In this document: positions 8,207 through 17,239 of the stretch, one piece after another
How positions within the stretch are numbered: position 1 is the stretch's first letter
Layout of the letters: every line of letters starts with the position of its first letter
Source: Chlamydiota bacterium
GTDB taxonomy: Bacteria > Chlamydiota > Chlamydiia > Chlamydiales > JAJFMI01
Direction: 5' to 3'
Length of the DNA: 32,481 bases
NCBI GenBank assembly: GCA_021772235.1
Contig: JAJFMI010000007.1
Span: 1-32,481 of the forward strand
Notes under the pieces: model-generated
Databases searched by the model: none
What the model saw: only the letters and a program-made list of their open reading frames with translations
What the model was told of the DNA's origin: nothing
Program-made: the position numbers and the translations under genes

Positions 8207-9619
8207 CTATTTCATTGTTAGGAGAAACTCAGCGTTGCTAGATGTTTTTTTCAATCTTCCACGAAGAAGTTTCATCGCATCAACAGGGGAAATATCGCCA
8301 AATGCTTGGCGCAATTCGTAAATTTTATCCATCTCTTCTGGGTGGTAGAGAAGATCTTCTTTACGCGTGCCACTTTTCGGAATGTTGATCGCTGGGAAGA
8401 TGCGCAGTTCTGCAAGTCGTCTTTCGAGCACAAGTTCCATGTTTCCTGTACCTTTAAACTCTTCATAGATGACTTCATCCATTTTTGAGCCGGTATCGAT
8501 CATGGCTGTTGCGATGATTGTGAGGGAACCGCCATTTTCAATGTTGCGGGCAGCACCGAAAAAGCGTTTTGGTTTGTGAAGAGAGTTGGCGTCAACACCA
8601 CCAGAAAGGATTTTTCCAGAGTGCGGTTGTACAGTATTGTAGGCGCGCGCAAGACGTGTCAGGGAGTCGAGGAGAAGAACAACATCTTTCCCGCACTCAA
8701 CCATACGTTTTGCTTTTTCAATCGCCATATCAGCCACTTGTACGTGACGTTCTGGGGGTTCATCAAATGTTGAGGAGACGACTTCCCCTTTTACAGAGCG
8801 TTGCATATCTGTCACTTCTTCGGGGCGTTCATCGATAAGAAGAACCATGAGTTCAATTTCTGGATGATTGACTGCAATAGAGTTGGCGATGCTTTGCATC
8901 AAAATGGTTTTACCAGATTTTGGCGGGGCAACAATCATGGCACGCTGTCCCATTCCAATTGGCGCAACTAAATCAAGTATGCGCATGGAGATCTGATCTT
9001 TTGTTGTCTCCATGATGTAGCGTTTCTCGGGAAAGAGCGGGGTAAGGTTTTCAAAGAGGATGCGTTCACGAGAAAGTTCAGGACTTTTTTCGTTAATGCG
9101 ATCGACTTTATGTAGGGCAAAATACTTCTCTTTCTCTTTTGGAGAGCGGATTGTGCCGTAAATATTGTCACCTTTTTTCAAATCAAATCGGCGGATTTGT
9201 GCAGGGGAGACGTAGATATCTTCAGGTGAAGAGAGGTAGTTAAAATTGGGGGAGCGAAGGAAGCCGAATCCGTCGGGGAGGACTTCTAAAATGCCTTCTG
9301 CAACAAGGATTTCACCATGCTTTTGTGAGAGGCTTTTCACTACTTCGAAAACCATTTGTGGTTTTGTTAACGAGCCAAGATGAGTAAGGCCAAGATTTTT
9401 TGCAAAAGAGCTGAGCTGGTCGATATTCATACGCTGCAAATCCGCAATGCGTGTGATATTAGGTTCTCTTGGTGGTTCTTTTGGTTTTGTCTCTTTCGGT
9501 TGTTCTTTTCGAGGTTCTTTTGGTTTCGACACGGGGATATTTTCCGGCGGTTTCACGATGGGTGGGGGTGTAAGTGCTGGTGGGGGAGAAATTTTGTGGT
9601 TGGAATTTTCTTCGCTCAT
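8207..9619 (-). CDS. rho: transcription termination factor Rho
   Basis: The 470-aa protein is a complete Rho. After an extra N-terminal segment rich in Pro, Lys and Glu (about residues 9-53) come the Rho N helix-rich domain, the cold-shock-like primary RNA-binding domain (G-F-G-F-L-R-S-P-N-F-N-Y near 113-124), and the RecA-type ATPase. The ATPase has Walker A A-P-P-K-S-G-K-T, a Walker B region followed by D-E-R-P-E-E-V-T-D-M, and the Q- and R-loop regions. It forms a hexameric ATP-driven RNA translocase that releases transcripts. Its ATG overlaps the coaE stop (ATGA), so it is the last gene of sppA-polA-coaE-rho. The Pro/Lys-rich insertion is unlike E. coli Rho but such extensions are common elsewhere. 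Confidence 0.97.
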   Translation of the reverse strand: MSEENSNHKISPPPALTPPPIVKPPENIPVSKPKEPRKEQPKETKPKEPPREPNITRIADLQRMNIDQLSSFAKNLGLTHLGSLTKPQMVFEVVKSLSQKHGEILVAEGILEVLPDGFGFLRSPNFNYLSSPEDIYVSPAQIRRFDLKKGDNIYGTIRSPKEKEKYFALHKVDRINEKSPELSRERILFENLTPLFPEKRYIMETTKDQISMRILDLVAPIGMGQRAMIVAPPKSGKTILMQSIANSIAVNHPEIELMVLLIDERPEEVTDMQRSVKGEVVSSTFDEPPERHVQVADMAIEKAKRMVECGKDVVLLLDSLTRLARAYNTVQPHSGKILSGGVDANSLHKPKRFFGAARNIENGGSLTIIATAMIDTGSKMDEVIYEEFKGTGNMELVLERRLAELRIFPAINIPKSGTRKEDLLYHPEEMDKIYELRQAFGDISPVDAMKLLRGRLKKTSSNAEFLLTMK

Positions 9620-10203
9620 TTTATACCTAATTCTTCTATCTCAGTTTTTAGTGCGACAAGGTCGCGGTTGTTTTCAATTACGTAATCGGCGCGTTCCGCT
9701 TTTTCTGCTTGAGAAAGCTGGCGTTTCATGCGTTTGTTATATTCCTCTTCTGTCAGGCCAGAGCGGCTTAAACAGAGGGAAGGGTTTGCGGTGATACAAA
9801 GTGTAACATCAAAATGTTTGTCCCAGTTTATCTCAAAAAGGAGGGGGACCTCTGCAACACAAAGTTTATGGTTTTTTTCTGCTTCTTTCATTTCGTTGAG
9901 GAGGTCATGCAAGATTTTCGGGTGGATGAGTTTTTCAAGCTCTTTTAACTTTTTTGGATCTGAAAAAACCACTCTCGCGAGATTTTTGCGTAGCTCTCCT
10001 GAAAAAATTTTCTGCCCAAATGTATCTTTTATTTGTTGTTGAAGTTGGCTGTCCTGATCGAGCAGCCTGTGGGCAATCTTATCGGTATCTATCCGATAGA
10101 ATCCTAGTTCCTCAAATATTGCGGCGGCCGTACTCTTGCCCGAGCCGGGAACACCGGTAATAGCAACCTTCTTAATATTAACACTCTCCCCAATTTTTGC
10201 CAA
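9616..10203 (-). CDS. coaE: dephospho-CoA kinase
   Basis: The last step of coenzyme A synthesis, phosphorylation of the 3'-OH of dephospho-CoA, is assigned from the P-loop G-V-P-G-S-G-K-S-T (residues 17-25), the D-T-D-K-I-A-H substrate motif, V-F-S-D-P-K-K-L and the lid R-M-K-R-Q-L-S. At 195 aa it matches the family. The start is ambiguous. The annotated start is a TTG (10203) inside the polA 3' end (26-bp overlap); a GGGGAG lies about 9 nt before an in-frame ATT closer to the P-loop, so a non-standard start after residue 8 is possible. It lies between polA and rho, the same order as in Chlamydia. Confidence 0.92.
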   Translation of the reverse strand: MAKIGESVNIKKVAITGVPGSGKSTAAAIFEELGFYRIDTDKIAHRLLDQDSQLQQQIKDTFGQKIFSGELRKNLARVVFSDPKKLKELEKLIHPKILHDLLNEMKEAEKNHKLCVAEVPLLFEINWDKHFDVTLCITANPSLCLSRSGLTEEEYNKRMKRQLSQAEKAERADYVIENNRDLVALKTEIEELGIK

Positions 10204-12817
10204 CTGAAATATCCACTACGAGGGGGACTTTTAGTTCAATGATCCCTTCCATCGTTGATTTGACCATTTTCTCTAGAGAAGGTAGGTCGGAATCGGCCAC
10301 TTCAAAAATAAGTTCATCATGGATCTGGAGAATCATCTTCTCATTATTTAGCTTCTTATCGATCTCTATCATCGCTAATTTAATGATATCGGCTTGCGCG
10401 CCCTGAAAAGGGGTATTCACGGCAAGTCGCTCTGCCTGAGAGCGAATCATTGGATTGCGATTATCAATATCAGGTATAGGGCGCTGACGGCCAGTCATGG
10501 TGGTTGCCATTTTGGTGGCACGCGCTTCATCTTTACACTCGTCTAAAAATTCGCGGACCTTGGGATATTGCTCAAAATACTTCTTTATAAATGCTGTCGC
10601 TTCTTTGTGGCTAATGTCGAGGCCTTGTGAAAGACCAAAGGCGCCTTGTCCATAAATCAGGCCAAAATTCACTGCTTTGGCTTTGTATCGTTGTTCGCGG
10701 GTTACTTCGGCGAGTGGGATATCAAAAACTTGTGCTGCGGTAAAGGCGTGAATATCATCGCCTGCATTAAATGCTTTGATGAGGGCGGGGTCTTCACTCA
10801 AATGCGCAAGCAAGCGCAATTCAATTTGCGAGTAGTCGGCAGAAAGAAAGCTAAAACCACTTTTTTTTGGATGAAAGGCTTCGCGAATTTTTTTCCCTTC
10901 TTCTGTACGAGTCGGTATGTTTTGCAAATTGGGATCTGTGCAGGAGAGGCGACCTGTTGCAGCAACAGATTGATTAAAACTGCAGTGGATGCGGCCGGTT
11001 TCGTGATTGATTTGTTTCGGGAGGGAGTCGACATAGGTCGAGCGCAGCTTTTCGAGTGTGCGGTACTCGAGAATTTTTTCTACAATCGGATGTTCTACTG
11101 CAAGGGCTTTTAATATTTCTGCTCCTGTGCCAACAGCCGTGCCGCGTTTTTTTGCGGGGCGTTTCATCTCAAGCTTTGTGTAGAGAACGTGGCTGAGTTG
11201 TTTGGGGGAGTTGATGTTAAATTCTTCTCCAGCGGCGCTGTAGATGGCTTCTTCGAGGTGGTGGATTTTTTCAACTAGCTCTTTGGATTTTACATGGAGT
11301 TTTTCGCTATCGAGAAAAATGCCATTGCGTTCCATTTTTGCTAGTACGTGAATGAGGGGTAGTTCGATTTCGTAGAGGATTTTTCCTAAGTTGCGGTGAT
11401 CAATTTCCTCTTCGAAGATCTCTTTTAGTCGGCAGGTGTAATCGACATCTTCGCAGCAGTAATCGGAGACCGTTTGAATCGGCACATCGTGCATGGAGAT
11501 CTCTTTTTTTCCTGTACCGATAAGACTTTTAATCGAGGTTTTGACTTTACCAAAGTGTTCAAGCGAGAGATGATCTAGGCTGTGACGATTTACTTGCGGT
11601 GCCAAAACATATGAAGCGAGCATCGTGTCAAAGCAGATATTTTCAATCTCAATGCCTTCATTTAATAGAACGTGGTAGTCATATTTAAGATTATGACCAA
11701 AGAAACTGCATTTGGAAAAAAGTGGCCGGATAGCATCTAGAACATGTTTTTTGTCTAGAGCGCCATTAACGGGAATGTAAAAAGCTTCTCTGGATTTTAC
11801 AGCAAAACCAATGCCGACGACGCGTGCTGTTAGTGGATGCAATTTTGTCGTCTCGACATCGACGCAAATCTCTTTTTCCAGCAGGAGTTTTTCCACAAGT
11901 TTGTGGAGCTCCTCTTCAGTTGCAATGAGATGATAGGAAGTAGTGCCAGTTGGTTCTTTCACCTCTTGCACTTTCACTTCTTTAAGTAGGGAGTTGAAGC
12001 GCATCTCTTCATAAAGAGTGGTCAGCGCAGCGCTGTCTTCAGTAAAGCGTTCGTATTCATGTTCGTTTGTGGGGATTTCTAAATGGAGATGAAGAGTTGC
12101 GAGTTCCTGACTTAAGAAAGCCTCTTTTTTATACGTGCGCAAATTTTCACCGCGCTTGCCAGGTACCTCGTCAGCATGCTCGTAAACGCCTTCTAAAGTC
12201 TCATATTTGCCAAGTAAATCGGCAGCGGCTTTTGGGCCGAGACCAGCAACACCGGGGATGTTATCGGATTTATCTCCGACGATAGCGAGATAATCAATGA
12301 TCTGTGAAGGATTCACACCGAAAAGTTCTTTCACTTTGTTTTCATCGATAATGAGGTTGCCTTTGTAGCTATTGAGAAGGAAAATATTCTCATTTACCAG
12401 TTGGCAGAGATCTTTATCACTGGAGCAGACGAAACTTTTTGCGCCCTTTTTTTCGGCCCATTTTGCTACACAGCCTATGACATCATCCGCTTCGACACCT
12501 GGAATAGAAAGAGTGGGGATACCAGCAAGTTTGCACCAATTAATCGCCCATTCAAGTTGCGGAACTAAATCTTCGGGCATGCCAACTCGATGCGCTTTGT
12601 AATGTTCGTAGACGGCGATGCGTGCTTTTTTATTTTCCGGACCGTCAAAAACGGCAACGAAGTGACCAGGTTTAAAGTCTTTGAAAAGTTTCTGGACCGT
12701 ACGGATAAAACCGTAGAGGGCATTTGTTGATTCTCCCTTTGCATTGGTCATCTTTCCGATCGCAAAATAGGCTCGGAAAAGCGTGTGGACCGCATCAAGG
12801 ATATAAATATCTTTCAT
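10178..12817 (-). CDS. polA: DNA polymerase I
   Basis: The 879-aa protein has all three PolA domains. The 5'-nuclease (about 1-290) shows G-V-E-A-D-D-V-I-G, S-S-D-K-D-L and G-D-K-S-D-N-I-P-G-V. The 3'-5' exonuclease (about 300-480) has intact-looking catalytic motifs (D-V-E-T, N-L-K-Y-D, Y-C-C-E-D-V-D), so proofreading is probably retained. The polymerase domain has motif A (D-Y-S-Q-I-E-L-R), motif B (R-Y-K-A-K-A-V-N-F-G-L-I-Y-G) and motif C (I-H-D-E-L). It fills gaps and removes RNA primers during replication and repair. Its ATG overlaps the sppA stop by 4 bp and its 3' end overlaps coaE. Confidence 0.97.
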   Translation of the reverse strand: MKDIYILDAVHTLFRAYFAIGKMTNAKGESTNALYGFIRTVQKLFKDFKPGHFVAVFDGPENKKARIAVYEHYKAHRVGMPEDLVPQLEWAINWCKLAGIPTLSIPGVEADDVIGCVAKWAEKKGAKSFVCSSDKDLCQLVNENIFLLNSYKGNLIIDENKVKELFGVNPSQIIDYLAIVGDKSDNIPGVAGLGPKAAADLLGKYETLEGVYEHADEVPGKRGENLRTYKKEAFLSQELATLHLHLEIPTNEHEYERFTEDSAALTTLYEEMRFNSLLKEVKVQEVKEPTGTTSYHLIATEEELHKLVEKLLLEKEICVDVETTKLHPLTARVVGIGFAVKSREAFYIPVNGALDKKHVLDAIRPLFSKCSFFGHNLKYDYHVLLNEGIEIENICFDTMLASYVLAPQVNRHSLDHLSLEHFGKVKTSIKSLIGTGKKEISMHDVPIQTVSDYCCEDVDYTCRLKEIFEEEIDHRNLGKILYEIELPLIHVLAKMERNGIFLDSEKLHVKSKELVEKIHHLEEAIYSAAGEEFNINSPKQLSHVLYTKLEMKRPAKKRGTAVGTGAEILKALAVEHPIVEKILEYRTLEKLRSTYVDSLPKQINHETGRIHCSFNQSVAATGRLSCTDPNLQNIPTRTEEGKKIREAFHPKKSGFSFLSADYSQIELRLLAHLSEDPALIKAFNAGDDIHAFTAAQVFDIPLAEVTREQRYKAKAVNFGLIYGQGAFGLSQGLDISHKEATAFIKKYFEQYPKVREFLDECKDEARATKMATTMTGRQRPIPDIDNRNPMIRSQAERLAVNTPFQGAQADIIKLAMIEIDKKLNNEKMILQIHDELIFEVADSDLPSLEKMVKSTMEGIIELKVPLVVDISVGKNWGEC

Positions 12818-13812
12818 TGCATTCTGTATTCAAACGAGGGCTCTCCTTGAAACATTTGTTTCAAAATGGAGGAGGGCTTATGGATAAACTCTTGAAAAAT
12901 GGGGCGATCGGGTACCAAGTGAATCACCTGATAGGCGCCATCAATTTTCGCTGCTTTTGTTAGCTCGCTCAGTGCCTGTTCATAACTGCTATCGGCTACA
13001 TCAATATAGCCAAGAGATTGCGCTTTTGGAGCATCAAAGATGCGCGCGCCATATTCATTTTTCAGTTCGCTTTCGGAAATGAGTGGGCGAGATTTAGAAA
13101 CAATAGAAACAAATCGATCGTAGAGATAAGTGATGAGTGGATCTAGTGAGGCAGTTTCATCGGGTTTCCATTGCTGGTAAGATGAGAGAACGACCTTATC
13201 TTTTCCGCGCGTGATTGTTTTTTCTTTTATTCCATACTTTTCCATCACGTCGTAGAAATTGAAATTTGGGCCCATCAAAACACCGACAGAGCCGATTACG
13301 CTTGTTGGGGAGGAGAAAATTTTGTCCGCGCCGCATGCAGCATACATGCCGCCAGATGCGCACAATCCATCGACAAATGCGTAAACGGGCACTTTGTACT
13401 CTTGCTTGTATGCCATCAAATAGCGGTAGATATCATCTGATTGCGTTGCATCGCCGCCAGGTGTATTGATGTGCAGAAAGATCGCTTTGACACGGCCCTT
13501 CTTTAAAGAAAAACCTTGTGAATCATCTAGTTGACGCTTGATATTTTTTGCATTTGTGCCAATTGTGCCGATGGCGCCATCGATGTTGATGCGCAAAACA
13601 ACAGGAGTCGTGCTAGCAAGAGCAACACGGTTGCCATTGGCATCGGGCTCAATATGGATGCGCGTATTTTCTACAACAGCTTGCGAACCTGCAAACATTC
13701 CGTACAAAATAAGCAAAACAAAAAGAGCGACTGCCAAGCCAAAAGTGCCTAGGCAGACACGAAAAAAGGCACGAACGCCAGTAAAAAAGATTGATTCACG
13801 TTGTATTTCCAT
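12814..13812 (-). CDS. sppA: signal peptide peptidase SppA/SohB-type serine protease
   Basis: A 332-aa membrane-anchored S49 peptidase. One transmembrane segment is at about residues 17-40. The protease core has H-I-N-T-P-G-G, the nucleophile serine in C-A-S-G-G-M-Y, and a downstream lysine in the I-T-R-G-K-D-K region that fits the Ser-Lys dyad. The family degrades leftover signal peptides and other membrane fragments. Single-domain length matches SohB/short SppA rather than the 600-aa tandem-domain E. coli SppA. It heads the sppA-polA-coaE-rho run, and a candidate promoter lies directly upstream with almost no leader. Confidence 0.9.
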   Translation of the reverse strand: MEIQRESIFFTGVRAFFRVCLGTFGLAVALFVLLILYGMFAGSQAVVENTRIHIEPDANGNRVALASTTPVVLRINIDGAIGTIGTNAKNIKRQLDDSQGFSLKKGRVKAIFLHINTPGGDATQSDDIYRYLMAYKQEYKVPVYAFVDGLCASGGMYAACGADKIFSSPTSVIGSVGVLMGPNFNFYDVMEKYGIKEKTITRGKDKVVLSSYQQWKPDETASLDPLITYLYDRFVSIVSKSRPLISESELKNEYGARIFDAPKAQSLGYIDVADSSYEQALSELTKAAKIDGAYQVIHLVPDRPIFQEFIHKPSSILKQMFQGEPSFEYRMQ

Positions 13813-13820
13813 AAACGACC

Positions 13821-13849
13821 ATCTTACTCCCTGGCTATACCTACGTCAA
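13821..13849 (-). promoter_or_regulatory. candidate sigma-70-type promoter of sppA-polA-coaE-rho
   Basis: On the minus strand TTGACG (13849-13844) and TAAGAT (13826-13821) are exactly 17 bp apart, and the ATG of sppA follows 8 nt after the -10 box. Transcription would start within a base or two of the start codon, giving a leaderless or nearly leaderless mRNA. The -10 box is imperfect, so another promoter in the remaining 150 bp is possible. Confidence 0.4.
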
Positions 13850-14002
13850 GATAAGGATGCCATTATTACTTGGAATTGATCTGCATCAGCCAAAATTTGT
13901 TTACAGGAATAGGTTCTTATAGGGGTGAACAGGGAATTTAGAGGTTCATCACGTGCTCCATGGTCGTATTTCAAGGTAAACATAGTTTTATTTGGTTGAA
14001 AA

Positions 14003-14947
14003 TCAAGGATGTTCCAAAGGAACGTAGATTTGCGGTGCTTTTAGGGGGCGTTCTTTTTGATGGTCCCAGTGTGGGGTTTTGGCAAAATCACGCCAGAAGT
14101 GCGGGTAGTCTTCGCGTCCATAAAGGCGATTTAATGCCGTTTCGCTATCATGGGGAATCCAGATTTCTATTGGTCCGAAGAGAGCTCGTTTTCGATTTGT
14201 TATCTGTGAATCTGTGTAGTAATCCCCTGGATAATCACGATAAAATTGCTCTGAGCGATGCACGAAGTTTTCCTTTTTTTCAAAAAGGAAAATATCGACA
14301 AAGGGAAAGGTCCATGCCCCATCAATTCTCTTTCCATCGATGGGTGAAAGTTTGTAATAGTCGCTTTCAGCAATATAATGAAGAGTAAACCCTTCGTCGA
14401 AGAGTTCTTTTTTCAATTCAAGTAGGAGGTTTTCATCTACTTCTGAAATATAAATATCAAGATCATCATCCCAGGGGATCAATCCTTTGTGACGTATCGC
14501 TCCAAGAAGGGTGCCGCCTCCAGCCCAATAGGTGAGGTTGTGTTTAGTGAAAAAACTATCAACTTTTTCCATTAGATCATAGAGCTTTTGGGCAGCTTCT
14601 TGGGGCAACTGGGGGATTTCACTTATAGTTTTTGGAAGTTTCTGATGGGTCTTAAGAACGCGACGTGCAGAGAGTTTTTTTGGTGCGTAATATTTATAAC
14701 CAACGCGATTGGCAAGATTATTCAGCTCTTTTTTACTGTAAATGGCATCTTGCAATATTACAATAGGAGTTGGATCTTTGTGGTCAAAGGCTTCAATTTC
14801 TTTTTCAACTTGCGTGAGTGTTTTATTTTTCGTAGAAAGAACAATCCCATTTGTTTCTGCTGCGATTTTTTCTGCGTTTGCGGGAGCGTTAACGAGGAGT
14901 CGGGCTGAGAGGGGCAGAGATAGGATCAGCAGGTATTTTAACATCAT
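14003..14947 (-). CDS. LicD-family phosphotransferase-like protein with an N-terminal signal-like segment
   Basis: The LicD nucleotidyltransferase-fold signature is clear: W-A-G-G-G-T-L-L-G-A-I-R-H followed by I-P-W-D-D-D-L-D-I (about residues 141-165 from the ATG at 14947). LicD proteins transfer phosphocholine or related groups to surface glycans. The first 25 residues (M-M-L-K then a Leu/Ile-rich core and N-A-P-A-N-A) look like a Sec signal peptide, unusual for a family that is normally cytoplasmic. Between them lies about 85 residues I cannot assign. The start overlaps the end of gltP by nearly 60 bp, and two adjacent ATGs (14947, 14944) are possible starts with no good ribosome-binding site. 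It is the last gene of the ntt operon. Confidence 0.75.
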   Translation of the reverse strand: MMLKYLLILSLPLSARLLVNAPANAEKIAAETNGIVLSTKNKTLTQVEKEIEAFDHKDPTPIVILQDAIYSKKELNNLANRVGYKYYAPKKLSARRVLKTHQKLPKTISEIPQLPQEAAQKLYDLMEKVDSFFTKHNLTYWAGGGTLLGAIRHKGLIPWDDDLDIYISEVDENLLLELKKELFDEGFTLHYIAESDYYKLSPIDGKRIDGAWTFPFVDIFLFEKKENFVHRSEQFYRDYPGDYYTDSQITNRKRALFGPIEIWIPHDSETALNRLYGREDYPHFWRDFAKTPHWDHQKERPLKAPQIYVPLEHP

Positions 14948-16118
14948 CTTTAAGTTCGTGATCCACAATAGCAGTTACGCAGCTATCTGACCAGACATTT
15001 AATGATGTTTCGACCATATCGAAAAGGGAGTAGAGCGGAAGAATCAAGCCCATCATGCCAAGCGGTACATCCAATCCAACTAGAAGTGCCGATGTAAGGA
15101 AAAAACAGCCCATAGGCACGCCTGCATTTCCGATGGCGGCAAGAGATGAGATGAAAATCCAAAGCAGCAGCATTGGTATCGAAAAGAGTATGCCGTGACT
15201 CATTGCAACGAAAAGTGAGGTGATGAGGATGAAGGCAGCGCAGCCGTTCATATTAATGACAGAGCAGAGTGGGAAAGAGAATCCGGCCACTTTTTGGTCG
15301 ATTTTTGCGCGGGTTTCTGCACATTCAAGGGCGACGGGAAGGGTCGCGCTGGAAGATTTGGAAAAGAATGCGGCGGATAATGCGGGGAACATGCTTTTTC
15401 CAAGACGCATGGGACTGATCCCTTTAGAGCGAAGAATGAGGGGCAAAACGATGAATCCTTGCACGATATTGGCGCCAATTACGCAGATAGCATAGAGAAG
15501 TAGGTTGCGGATTTCTCCTTGATTTTCACGCAGAGAGTGCATGAGAATTTCAGAAAAGGCGAAAATCGCAATTGGAAGTAGTTTGATCGCCCAAGAGGTC
15601 ATTTTCACAAATGCGGCAAAGAGCTCTTGGCAGAGTTTAGTTATCGTCCCTTTTTTATTGGTTTTGATTGCAGCTAAGCTAAAAACGACTGCCATGGCAA
15701 CAATCGCCACTACATTATGGTTTAAGAAAGCGGAGAAGGGGTTTTCCGGTATGAGGTTAAGGAAAAGGGTGTAGATGCTTTCATTTTGCCCGCTTGCAAT
15801 TTGCACTCCTTCTGGAGTGTGAACGGGTCGTATTATGAGAAAGAGGATTAGACCAACTGTTGCAGCGAGAACAGTAGTAAAAAGTGTGTATTTCGTAACT
15901 TTTTTAAAGAGCGTTTTGAGCTTATCAAGGGATTCCACATTAAGAAGTGTCGAAGTAATAGAGAGGTAGATGAGAGGCAAGCTCAAAAGCTTTAAGATTT
16001 TTAAGAACCCATCGCTAATAAAAACGGAAGCATCGTGTATTTGCGGGATCGCGAAATAACCGGCAACAAGACCGAGAATCATTGCTATGGGAGTGGAAAA
16101 AATCTTTTTAAGCGGCAT
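14889..16118 (-). CDS. gltP: dicarboxylate/amino acid:cation symporter (DAACS, GltP/GltT type)
   Basis: The 409-aa protein is almost entirely hydrophobic, with eight or so transmembrane segments plus the re-entrant hairpins of the GltPh fold. Diagnostic blocks near the end are the S-S-S-A-T-L-P hairpin-1 serine run (about 255-261), the N-M-N-G-C-A-A segment in place of the usual N-M-D-G (about 288-294), and the hairpin-2/last-helix region around G-N-A-G-V-P and N-V-W-S-D-S. It should import glutamate, aspartate or C4-dicarboxylates with sodium or protons across the inner membrane. The start overlaps the pgsA end by 11 bp. The asparagine where many homologues have aspartate may bear on ion coupling. 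Confidence 0.9.
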   Translation of the reverse strand: MPLKKIFSTPIAMILGLVAGYFAIPQIHDASVFISDGFLKILKLLSLPLIYLSITSTLLNVESLDKLKTLFKKVTKYTLFTTVLAATVGLILFLIIRPVHTPEGVQIASGQNESIYTLFLNLIPENPFSAFLNHNVVAIVAMAVVFSLAAIKTNKKGTITKLCQELFAAFVKMTSWAIKLLPIAIFAFSEILMHSLRENQGEIRNLLLYAICVIGANIVQGFIVLPLILRSKGISPMRLGKSMFPALSAAFFSKSSSATLPVALECAETRAKIDQKVAGFSFPLCSVINMNGCAAFILITSLFVAMSHGILFSIPMLLLWIFISSLAAIGNAGVPMGCFFLTSALLVGLDVPLGMMGLILPLYSLFDMVETSLNVWSDSCVTAIVDHELKDDVKIPADPISAPLSPTPR

Positions 16119-16632
16119 GCTTGCTCCTCGATTGACGAATCATTTGGAACAATTCAATGAAGGCGAGGGAGCCAAGCAGAATGAAGAGTGTGTAGAGAAC
16201 TGTTGGGAGCGTTGCGTTTAGCGTGAGTGCGATGAGTGCGCAAAATTGCAGTGTTGTGATGACTTTTCCCCAACGAATTGCGCGGCATCTGTACTCTTTC
16301 CACTGATCTGTCACTTGTAGATAGATGCCAAATATGCAGAGGTAAAAATCTCGCGAGATCATGGCCATCGCTTGCCAAAGATCGATGCGGCCTTCAAAAA
16401 AGAAGATGCTAAGAGCCATAAGAACAAAAAGTTTATCCATAAGAGGATCGAAGACTGCTCCAAAGCGTGATGAAAATTGGTAGCGTCTTGCAATATAGCC
16501 GTCGGCAACGTCTGTAACCATCGCTAAGAAAATGGCAATCAGGCGTGCGGTTTGGCTTTCCATCAGGAAAAGGAGGGCGAGTGGACCACGTAAAAATGTG
16601 ATCATATTGGAGTAATTTAGACGGTTTTTCAC
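16108..16632 (-). CDS. pgsA: CDP-alcohol phosphatidyltransferase (PgsA type)
   Basis: The protein (174 aa) has the complete CDP-alcohol phosphatidyltransferase motif D-x2-D-G-x2-A-R-x8-G-x3-D-x3-D, visible as D-V-A-D-G-Y-I-A-R-R and then G-A-V-F-D-P-L-M-D (about residues 38-63). It is a five- to six-helix membrane enzyme expected to make phosphatidylglycerol phosphate from CDP-diacylglycerol and glycerol-3-phosphate, although the acceptor alcohol cannot be fixed from motifs. The start is a GTG that overlaps the dedA stop (GTGA). Its place beside the nucleotide transporter resembles the npt1-pgsA neighbourhood of Chlamydia. Confidence 0.88.
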   Translation of the reverse strand: MKNRLNYSNMITFLRGPLALLFLMESQTARLIAIFLAMVTDVADGYIARRYQFSSRFGAVFDPLMDKLFVLMALSIFFFEGRIDLWQAMAMISRDFYLCIFGIYLQVTDQWKEYRCRAIRWGKVITTLQFCALIALTLNATLPTVLYTLFILLGSLAFIELFQMIRQSRSKHAA

Positions 16633-17237
16633 GGGGAGTGTTTTTTCCTCCGCTTATACCAAAAAAAACTAATTCCCGTCAGCCCAAATAGTGTAAAAAT
16701 TATTATGTTAAACTTTTTTATTACTCCTGTAAGCACTTCGATGTTACTTCCAATGGTGAAATAAATGGGAAAAAAGACGGCAGCCCAGATAGTGCAAGCG
16801 ACGGCGTCACGCAGAGCAAATCGTTTAAAGGGGAGTCGTGACATACCTGAACTCATAAAAAGACAGTTGCGTACGCCAAAGGGGATAAAACGCCCAACAA
16901 CTTGTGTCCAAAATCCATATTTTTCGTAGAACGAGCGTACTTTTGCAATATTTTCATCGGATAGAGGTTTGCGAAAGAGGCGCATTTTTTTTAAGGACGA
17001 TCCAGCGAGGCGGCCGATCCAATAGGAGATCCAGGCGGCTAAAATGCAGCCGATCAAAACGGAGCCAAAGAGAAGGTAGGTGTATTCAGGGATAGTGGTA
17101 GCGGCGAGCACAGCGCTCAATGCGAGCAAAATATCAATGCTGATTGGCACATTCATTCCAGCGAGAAGAGAAGCAGAAAAAACTACCCATGGCGCGTGTC
17201 GCGCATGCTCTGTAATAAATGTGATCAACCCTTCCAT
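16629..17237 (-). CDS. DedA/SNARE-associated family membrane protein
   Basis: About 202 aa with five hydrophobic segments. The family core is recognisable: G-R-L-A-G after W-I-S-Y-W-I, then the F-x-R-F-I-P-F-G-V-R-N motif (V-V-G-R-F-I-P-F-G-V-R) and the G-M-S-R-L-P-F-K-R-F block. DedA proteins are inner-membrane proteins with a VTT fold; some family members translocate undecaprenyl phosphate or phospholipids. That role would suit the phospholipid and transport operon it lies in. The ATG at 17237 follows AGG and is 2 bp after the ntt stop; a TTG at 17243 would overlap ntt instead. Confidence 0.88.
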   Translation of the reverse strand: MEGLITFITEHARHAPWVVFSASLLAGMNVPISIDILLALSAVLAATTIPEYTYLLFGSVLIGCILAAWISYWIGRLAGSSLKKMRLFRKPLSDENIAKVRSFYEKYGFWTQVVGRFIPFGVRNCLFMSSGMSRLPFKRFALRDAVACTIWAAVFFPIYFTIGSNIEVLTGVIKKFNIIIFTLFGLTGISFFWYKRRKKHSP

Positions 17238-17239
17238 TT

